Below are positions 6,372 through 10,995 of a stretch of 10,995 nucleotides of DNA, piece after piece (positions within the stretch are counted from its first letter, which is position 1; every line of letters starts with the position of its first letter). The translations under genes were made by a program, and so were the position numbers. This stretch comes from JACQSR01 sp042577505. GTDB taxonomy: Archaea > Nanobdellota > Nanobdellia > Woesearchaeales > JACQSR01. The notes beneath the pieces were generated by a model that made no database searches, was not told the DNA's origin, and worked only from the letters and a program-made list of their open reading frames with translations. The stretch covers positions 1 to 10,995 of the forward strand of contig JBHPEA010000038.1 in the NCBI GenBank assembly GCA_042577505.1. The letters are read 5' to 3'.

Positions 6372-7850
6372 TTAGTGTAGTAAATTCCTTAATTCTTTTA
6401 TTAAATCTTCCTTTTTTACTCTTTTTTGTTCTGTATTATCTCTATTTCTTACAGTAAAACTTCCCTCCTTTTGGGAGTCGAAGTCTATTGTAACGCAATA
6501 TGGTATTCCGATTTCATCCGCTCTTGCATATCTTCTACCTATACTTCCACTTCTATCATAAAAACAATGAAACTCATTTTTCAACATATTGTATACTTCC
6601 TTAGCTTCTTTGTCAAGTTTATTTACTAGGGGGAAAATTCCGATTTTGATTGGAGCTACTTTTGGGTGTAATTTTAAAACAATGTTGCCTCTTTTTTTAT
6701 CTTCATTATAAGCATCAAATAAGAAAACTAAAAATGCTCTATCGACTCCTAAGGAGGGTTCGCAAACAACATGAGGGATTACTTTCTCTTTAGTTTCTTC
6801 ATTAAAAACGCTCAAATCTTTTTTTGAGTGTTTCATATGGGCTTTTAAATCGAAATCTGTTCTATTTGCCATTCCAAGGAGCTCTTTCCATCCAAATGGA
6901 AAATTGTACTCCAAATCCCATGTATCTAAAGCGTAATGGCTTTTTTCTGAATCTAAATGTTGTCGTATTCTAAAATTATCTCCCTTACAACCTAAGCCAG
7001 TGAACCACGAGAGCTCCAGACCCAAGAAATATGCATGCCATGGAGTCTTGATAATTTTCTTTTTCATAGCATCTTTTATCTTCATTTTTTGGTGAGGTTT
7101 CTTTTTTTCCTGCATTTCTGCGCTATATACATTTAATTCTAGATTCTCAACATCCTTTAGAAATGGGCACTCATTTGTTTGTTTAGGATCGATAAAATAT
7201 TCGATTTCCATCTGTTCAAATTCCCGACATCTAAATAAGAAATCTCTTGGAGATATTTCGTTTCTAAATGCTCTTCCGACCTGTGCTATACCGAAAGGAA
7301 GCTTTAATCTTGCATTTTCTTGTACTAATTTGAAATTGGTGAAAATTAATTGGGCTGTTTCGGGTCTCAAATATGATTGTAATCCTCCAGCAGGACCTAC
7401 CTGGGTGTTGAACATAAGATTGAATGAAGATGCTGGGCCTAAATTTGATTTACATTTAGTACATTTAATCTTGTTTTCTGTAACTAGTTTATTTATTGCG
7501 TCGGAGTCTAATCCATCTGCTGCAATTTTTAAGGTATCTTCTATAAGTTGGTCTCCTCTAAATCTTTCATGGCATTTTTCACATTCTAGCATGATATCTG
7601 CGAAACAATCCACATGACCTGAAGCAATCCACACTTTGGGATGGCTGATAATAGAACCGTCAATACCTACTATGTCTTCTCTTGAGTGAACATGGTATTT
7701 CCACCATTGTCTTTTTAGGTTATTTTTTAATTCTGCTCCAATATGTCCGTAATCCCAAAAACCTGAAATTCCACCATAAATCTCGCTGTTGGGATAGACA
7801 AATCCTTTCTTCTTACAATAAGTAGCCATGTCCGCAATAGTTAATGTCAT
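6372..7850 (-). CDS. glyS: Glycyl-tRNA synthetase, archaeal alpha2 type
   Basis: 492 residues, slightly short for archaeal GlyRS. It charges tRNA-Gly with glycine in the cytoplasm. Class II core: SEIYGGISGFWDYG (22-35) with the SGHVDCF motif 1 region (78-83); motif 2 VGRAFRNEISPRDFLFRCRE (191-210) with the ATP-contacting arginines; motif 3 EPSLGVDRAFLVFLFDAY (364-381). A zinc-binding insertion has Cys90, Cys93, Cys130 and Cys133. The anticodon-binding domain covers about 398-492 (VAPIKIGIFPL, then GRRYARADEIGIPYCVTID). The ATG at 7850 is preceded by GGGG at five bases. It follows the CMP kinase gene by 32 bp, and its stop codon overlaps the ribosome site of the next gene, so the three are probably one transcript. 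All key residues look intact. The archaeal gene is called glyS or glyQS in different annotations. Confidence 0.95.
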   Translation of the reverse strand: MTLTIADMATYCKKKGFVYPNSEIYGGISGFWDYGHIGAELKNNLKRQWWKYHVHSREDIVGIDGSIISHPKVWIASGHVDCFADIMLECEKCHERFRGDQLIEDTLKIAADGLDSDAINKLVTENKIKCTKCKSNLGPASSFNLMFNTQVGPAGGLQSYLRPETAQLIFTNFKLVQENARLKLPFGIAQVGRAFRNEISPRDFLFRCREFEQMEIEYFIDPKQTNECPFLKDVENLELNVYSAEMQEKKKPHQKMKIKDAMKKKIIKTPWHAYFLGLELSWFTGLGCKGDNFRIRQHLDSEKSHYALDTWDLEYNFPFGWKELLGMANRTDFDLKAHMKHSKKDLSVFNEETKEKVIPHVVCEPSLGVDRAFLVFLFDAYNEDKKRGNIVLKLHPKVAPIKIGIFPLVNKLDKEAKEVYNMLKNEFHCFYDRSGSIGRRYARADEIGIPYCVTIDFDSQKEGSFTVRNRDNTEQKRVKKEDLIKELRNLLH

Positions 7851-7882
7851 ATTTCCCCGAAAATGGTCGTAATTTTAAAAGA

Positions 7883-8413
7883 TTACGCTTTAATAAACTC
7901 TAAAACTTTTTTTATGACTTCTTCAACCTCTAAATTTGTTGTATCAAGAACTAAATTGTATTTTGAGATGTCGTAACAATTGAAACCATAATATTTGAAG
8001 TATCTATTATTTTCGCTTTCTTCCCTTTTATCCATATTTTTTAGGGTTGTGGCTAAATCTAGGTTTTTTTCTTCGCCCCTTTTATCAGTGAGGATTCTCT
8101 TTGCTCTCTCAGTCTTATCTGCATCTAAGAATATCTTGAAATCTGCATTTGGTATGAAAAAAGCTGAAAGTCTTCCATCAATAACAAAATTGTCTCCTTT
8201 ACCTAGTTCTTTCTGTTTTTCATCTAACTCTTTATCTATTGAATCATCAATTTCTTCAATTTTTCCAAGATCAAGTAAAGATATTCCTTTCTCTTTTGCA
8301 ATTTGTCTGGTTAAATCTCCCATAGAATAATGTGTTAAATTGAGTTTTTTTGCTATTATCTTGGCAATAGTGCTCTTTCCAGATCCCGCTCTGCCTGAGA
8401 TAACAATGATCAT
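7883..8413 (-). CDS. cmk: Cytidylate kinase, archaeal type
   Basis: 176 residues from ATG 8413. It phosphorylates CMP/dCMP with ATP to supply pyrimidine nucleotides. P-loop GRAGSGKST (7-15); HYSMGDLTR (28-36), the nucleoside-monophosphate site; VIDGRLSAFF (77-86); the lid region with KREESENNRYFKYYG (129-143); and NLVLDTTNL (153-161). These are the marks of the short archaeal CMK family rather than bacterial cmk. Another ATG at 8422 would add three residues, but neither ATG has a ribosome site. The TATA box at 8435-8443 places transcription start almost exactly on 8413, so a leaderless mRNA beginning at that ATG is my preferred reading. First gene of the CMK-GlyRS-membrane protein-SSB operon. 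Confidence 0.92.
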   Translation of the reverse strand: MIIVISGRAGSGKSTIAKIIAKKLNLTHYSMGDLTRQIAKEKGISLLDLGKIEEIDDSIDKELDEKQKELGKGDNFVIDGRLSAFFIPNADFKIFLDADKTERAKRILTDKRGEEKNLDLATTLKNMDKREESENNRYFKYYGFNCYDISKYNLVLDTTNLEVEEVIKKVLEFIKA

Positions 8414-8434
8414 TGAGGGCATGAGGGCTTATGG

Positions 8435-8443
8435 ATTTATATA
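8435..8443 (-). promoter_or_regulatory. TATA box of the CMP kinase operon
   Basis: The minus strand reads TATATAAAT. Its centre at about 8439 is 26 bp from the ATG at 8413, predicting a leaderless transcript. It lies only 12 bp from the divergent plus-strand TATA box. Confidence 0.6.
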
Positions 8444-8455
8444 GTTATTGCAAAC

Positions 8456-8464
8456 TTTTATATA
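8456..8464 (+). promoter_or_regulatory. TATA box of the plus-strand operon
   Basis: TTTTATATA followed by C. The expected transcript start is near 8486, giving a leader of about 58 nt, long for this window. That leader contains TTGAG/CTCAA (8520-8524 with 8531-8535), a 5-bp hairpin ending just before the ribosome site GTGA, and a start-stop pair ATGTGA at 8535-8540. Confidence 0.55.
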
Positions 8465-8544
8465 CTTCAGAGAGCCAATATACCCCATAGGCGTTGAGGG
8501 GGAAGGTTAATTGGATTATTTGAGCTACTTCTCAATGTGAAAAA

Positions 8545-9417
8545 ATGAATGCACACGATAGAATTATAAGTCAAATAAATAGGAATGTGGGCCAATTCAA
8601 GGTAGATTCGTATCCAATAAATCAAAAGAAATATGAGAAGCAGCTATTTGCAATAGATATTTCAATTGAGAAAAAGAGAAAGGTTATTATGAAAAATTTA
8701 CATGATCTTGTAATTAAAACTTTCTCAATTAATCCAAAAATCCATAATAAGAAAGCAATCATAACTGGTATGAAGGGTAATATAGATTTGATAAGGGGTC
8801 ATGTGATCAAGTTAAGAGATTTGAATTACTATTTACATTCAACATTACTTGAAGAAGTGGGGATGAAGAAGATATCAAAGTCTTATTTTAGCTCTAAGAA
8901 TATTAAGAAAGATCTCAAGAGAATGGAGATAAAAAAGAAGGATATCATTCGATTGAATACACTTACTTTAGCTATGCTTAAAGAAGTAATAAGTCTTGAT
9001 TCAAAGCTAATTAAAGGTTATAAAATTAATGAAATGGTGCTTGAAAGAAAAGAAAAGTACGAAATTAAGGATTTTGATAGGTTGCTTGGAAAAGAAAGTG
9101 AGCTTCTCTGCCATCTTGAAGCCAAACTTCCTCCACCTAAAAGTATAAAACTGAAATTGCTTGGCGAGAGTATATTTAGTCATTGGGTCTCTCGCATCTT
9201 AGCAATATTAGCAGAAATTGAGGTATCTTTCGAAGCTTCAGAGTCATTATTTAAGAAATTAAAGAAGAGAGAATCATTCAAATATCAGTTAGTTACGAAG
9301 ATTTCGAAGTTAATGAAAGAAAGGCAACACTTACTAAAGATGCAAGAGAGAGAAGGATGGAGAAATGAGAACTGGCATAGGATTATGCATCATTTTGCCG
9401 CAACAACAAGGTTATGA
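8545..9417 (+). CDS. Lys-rich all-helical protein of unknown function
   Basis: Not recognised. 290 residues, no signal peptide and no membrane helix. The composition is Lys/Ile/Leu-rich and almost entirely helix-like, with probable coiled-coil stretches around 30-60, 120-165 and 230-275. A Pro-containing hinge KLPPPKSIKLKLLG (about 194-207) divides it into two parts, and the C-terminus has an aromatic/His-rich patch (GWRNENWHRIMHHFAATTRL). Basic charge and partners suggest nucleic-acid or ribosome association, but this is inference only. Start: ATG 8545 with GTGA five bases upstream; no earlier in-frame start. Its stop overlaps the start of the DUF655 gene by four bases (ATGA), so the two are probably made together. 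It may be lineage-specific, with a function tied to DUF655. Confidence 0.8.
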   Translation: MNAHDRIISQINRNVGQFKVDSYPINQKKYEKQLFAIDISIEKKRKVIMKNLHDLVIKTFSINPKIHNKKAIITGMKGNIDLIRGHVIKLRDLNYYLHSTLLEEVGMKKISKSYFSSKNIKKDLKRMEIKKKDIIRLNTLTLAMLKEVISLDSKLIKGYKINEMVLERKEKYEIKDFDRLLGKESELLCHLEAKLPPPKSIKLKLLGESIFSHWVSRILAILAEIEVSFEASESLFKKLKKRESFKYQLVTKISKLMKERQHLLKMQEREGWRNENWHRIMHHFAATTRL

Positions 9418-9974
9418 GAATGGAACAAAGAGAAGAAATTGTGATAATATTGGATTTTTTACCAAATGGTTATCCATTTGATGAGAGACCAAGTCATTTG
9501 AAGTCTTCCGTAGCTCAAGCTGTAGGCAGAGATCACTTTGTACTACTCGAATTAGTTCCAAAAAAAGGAATTTATTTACAACCCTATGAAGAGGTTTATG
9601 TTGGGGAGGGTAAAAGAGATAAGGTACACCATATAATTGGAAGATTGCCTCCTGACAAACTAACTCAAACAGCAAAATCTGAGTTATCTTATGTAATTCA
9701 GGATTTGGTCAAGAAGAATCAGAAGAGATTTATTGATTTTTTCAATAATGCTGGTCCTTTAAGTACAAGAATGCATCAATTGGAGTTACTTCCTGGTCTC
9801 GGAAAGAAACATATGTGGCAGATTATTGAACAAAGGGATGAGAAACCATTTGAGAACTTTGATGATTTACAGAGTCGTGTAAAATTACTACCTGATCCTG
9901 AGAAAGTTATAATAAAAAGAATTATGTCTGAACTAGAGGGCAAAGAAAAACACAATATCTTTGTTGATGTTTAA
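9414..9974 (+). CDS. DUF655 family protein, probable RNA-binding protein
   Basis: 186 residues, typical for this archaeal family (COG1491). The N-terminal half carries the family pattern IVIILDFLPNGYP, then QAVGRDHFVLLELVPKKG and LQPYEEVYVGEGKR, an OB/S1-like beta region. HHIIGRLPPDKLTQTAKSEL (72-91) follows. A helix-hairpin-helix motif LELLPGLGKKHMWQIIEQR (122-140) is the likely nucleic-acid contact. The family has known structures but no settled function. In many archaea it sits near ksgA and rpoF, linking it to rRNA or transcription (established context, recalled). Here instead it lies between the unknown helical protein (4-bp overlap) and a membrane protease. Confidence 0.9.
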   Translation: MRMEQREEIVIILDFLPNGYPFDERPSHLKSSVAQAVGRDHFVLLELVPKKGIYLQPYEEVYVGEGKRDKVHHIIGRLPPDKLTQTAKSELSYVIQDLVKKNQKRFIDFFNNAGPLSTRMHQLELLPGLGKKHMWQIIEQRDEKPFENFDDLQSRVKLLPDPEKVIIKRIMSELEGKEKHNIFVDV

Positions 9975-10568
9975 ATGTATGGAAATTCTGTTAGGCCAAG
10001 TTCGTTTTCATTTTCTAAGCACGAATTGTTGGAATTGCTTAAAGCGTGGGTAGGGGTAACTATTGTGTTTTCAATATTTCTTAGTTCTGCACTTGATATT
10101 CAGACTTCGGTTATAGTCTCTGTGATAAGTGTAGGTTTAGGGGTTATAGTTCACGAACTTGCCCATAAATTAGTTGCACAACATTACGGTTGTTTTGCTG
10201 AGTTTAGGTCATTTCCTGTTTTTTTATTGCTAAGTATTGGACTTGCTTTTTTGGGTGTTGTTGCAATAGCTCCTGGAGCAGTTTTTATTTCTGGTCCGTT
10301 GGGAGTAAGGAGAAATGGAGTAATATCTGCCGTAGGCCCATTTTCTAATCTCTTATTAGCATTGATTTTTTTAGGGATTAGTTTTATTCCTTTGCAATCT
10401 GAATTGCTACATGCAATAATCGTATACGGATTCAAGATAAATGGTTGGTTAGCTTTGTTTAATCTAATTCCTTTTGGACCCTTAGATGGTAAAAAGATAT
10501 TTAATTGGAATAAGATAATATATGGAGCTATGGTTGTACTATCGTTTGTATTAGTATTTGCGTTGTGA
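9975..10568 (+). CDS. M50 (site-2 protease) family membrane metalloprotease
   Basis: 197 residues with about six membrane helices and little else. It is predicted to cut transmembrane segments inside the membrane using zinc. The zinc site is VIVHELAHK with His60, Glu61 and His64. The third ligand region LFNLIPFGPLDGKKIF (161-176) supplies Asp171 in the family's N-x-x-P-x-x-P-L-D-G pattern. AVGPFSNLLLAL (119-130) is the conserved middle motif of the family. There is no PDZ or CBS domain, so this is a minimal archaeal form. The ATG follows the DUF655 stop directly (0 bp) and there is no strong ribosome site, so translation probably depends on the upstream gene. The substrate is unknown; the Cys-rich anchored protein in this window is not obviously one. 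Confidence 0.9.
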   Translation: MYGNSVRPSSFSFSKHELLELLKAWVGVTIVFSIFLSSALDIQTSVIVSVISVGLGVIVHELAHKLVAQHYGCFAEFRSFPVFLLLSIGLAFLGVVAIAPGAVFISGPLGVRRNGVISAVGPFSNLLLALIFLGISFIPLQSELLHAIIVYGFKINGWLALFNLIPFGPLDGKKIFNWNKIIYGAMVVLSFVLVFAL

Positions 10569-10572
10569 TAAA

Positions 10573-10701
10573 ATGAGTCATGAATTAATTAGATGCCCAT
10601 ATTGTGGAAAAAAGGTTGGTGTTCATGAGAGATATTGCTTTACATGTGAGCAAGATATTTCTAAAGTAATCGATAAAGCTCAGAAACCTGATAAACACTG
10701 A
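10573..10701 (+). CDS. 42-aa zinc-ribbon protein
   Basis: ATG at 10573 to TGA at 10699-10701. Sequence begins MSHELIRCPYCGKKVGVHER and has two CxxC pairs, Cys8/Cys11 and Cys22/Cys25, spaced as in a minimal zinc ribbon, followed by a charged tail. GTGAT overlaps the stop of the preceding protease gene and serves as ribosome site, four bases from the ATG. The next gene starts 2 bp after its stop. Too small for specific assignment; a one-finger zinc protein acting with a neighbour is likely. Confidence 0.85.
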   Translation: MSHELIRCPYCGKKVGVHERYCFTCEQDISKVIDKAQKPDKH

Positions 10702-10703
10702 TA

Positions 10704-10995
10704 ATGATAATAAAACAAATACCTGAAGATTTTATAGTTAGAGAGGTTCCACTCGATAGAAAAGCAGAGGGGAATTATTCTATTTATTTAATGAAGAAAA
10801 AAGGATATAATACTCATGATGCTGTTCTAAAGGTTGCTAAATTTTTAAAGATTGATAGTAAATTTATTGGTGTTGCTGGGAATAAAGATAAAATAGCTGT
10901 GACTTCTCAATTGATATCTGTCAAAAGAGGACCGCAAAAATCATTTAGTGTAGATGGGATTGATGTTGAATACCTCTATTCTTCTTGTGATCCAT
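10704..10995 (+). CDS. truD: tRNA pseudouridine synthase TruD, N-terminal part (cut by window)
   Basis: 97 codons are visible before the right edge; the family is usually about 350-450 residues. TruD converts uridine 13 in the D-loop of tRNA to pseudouridine. PEDFIVREVPL (7-17) is the family's N-terminal signature, GYNTHDAVLKVAKFLKI (34-50) follows, and IGVAGNKDKIAVTSQ (55-69) is the active-site block with the catalytic Asp62. TGATA, shared with the stop of the zinc-ribbon gene, lies just before the ATG. It is the last visible gene of the 8545-10995 operon. Confidence 0.92.
   Translation, partial: MIIKQIPEDFIVREVPLDRKAEGNYSIYLMKKKGYNTHDAVLKVAKFLKIDSKFIGVAGNKDKIAVTSQLISVKRGPQKSFSVDGIDVEYLYSSCDP

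Noticed and set aside
7330..7617. 95-aa plus-strand frame inside GlyRS, and similar antisense frames at 7995-8330, 9412-9675 and 10184-10435
   Set aside because: Antisense to well-supported genes; no ribosome sites and no recognisable protein content.

Overview
The window looks like a piece of an AT-rich archaeal genome, most likely a DPANN-type lineage (Woesearchaeota/Pacearchaeota-like; the exact group is inference). The evidence is archaeal TATA boxes of the TTTATATA type, GGGG/GTGA-type ribosome binding sites, an intron-containing tRNA without encoded CCA, and archaeal-type versions of GlyRS, CMP kinase, single-OB SSB, DUF655 and TruD. There is no sign of phage, IS element or CRISPR.

Layout. 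(1) Bases 1-2667, minus strand: a two-gene unit made of a 47-aa ribbon-helix-helix-like protein and, by a 4-base ATGA overlap, a very large surface protein (membrane anchor, LamG domain, Ig-like segment, PQQ-type beta-propeller repeats) that runs off the left edge. A perfect 9-bp inverted repeat sits between the TATA box and the first start codon and looks like an operator. (2) Bases 2668-2794: the divergent promoter region. (3) 2795-4957, plus strand: a 720-aa tandem-T2SSF membrane protein of the TadC/FlaJ class, the membrane platform of archaeal pili. (4) 4967-5094, minus strand: a tRNA-Phe(GAA) gene that appears to carry two introns, a canonical 14-nt one at 37/38 and a 40-nt one inside the T-loop at 59/60. 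Removing both gives a perfect 74-nt cloverleaf. (5) 5139-8413, minus strand: an apparent operon, in transcription order CMP kinase, glycyl-tRNA synthetase, a secreted-then-anchored Cys-rich protein, and a single-OB-fold SSB. (6) 8545-10995, plus strand: a tightly packed operon with a Lys-rich helical protein of unknown function, DUF655, an M50/site-2-type membrane protease, a 42-aa zinc ribbon, and the start of TruD, which is cut by the right edge.

How they fit together. The left third concerns the cell surface: an adhesin-like protein and a pilus-type secretion platform diverge from a shared intergenic region, the former probably under its own small repressor. The right two thirds are mostly information processing (tRNA, aminoacylation, CMP phosphorylation, ssDNA binding, pseudouridylation, a probable RNA-binding protein), with two membrane proteins embedded. 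The most unusual item is the double-intron tRNA-Phe. Next are the putative autoregulated surface-protein operon and the Cys-rich protein whose signal peptide lies upstream of every canonical start codon.
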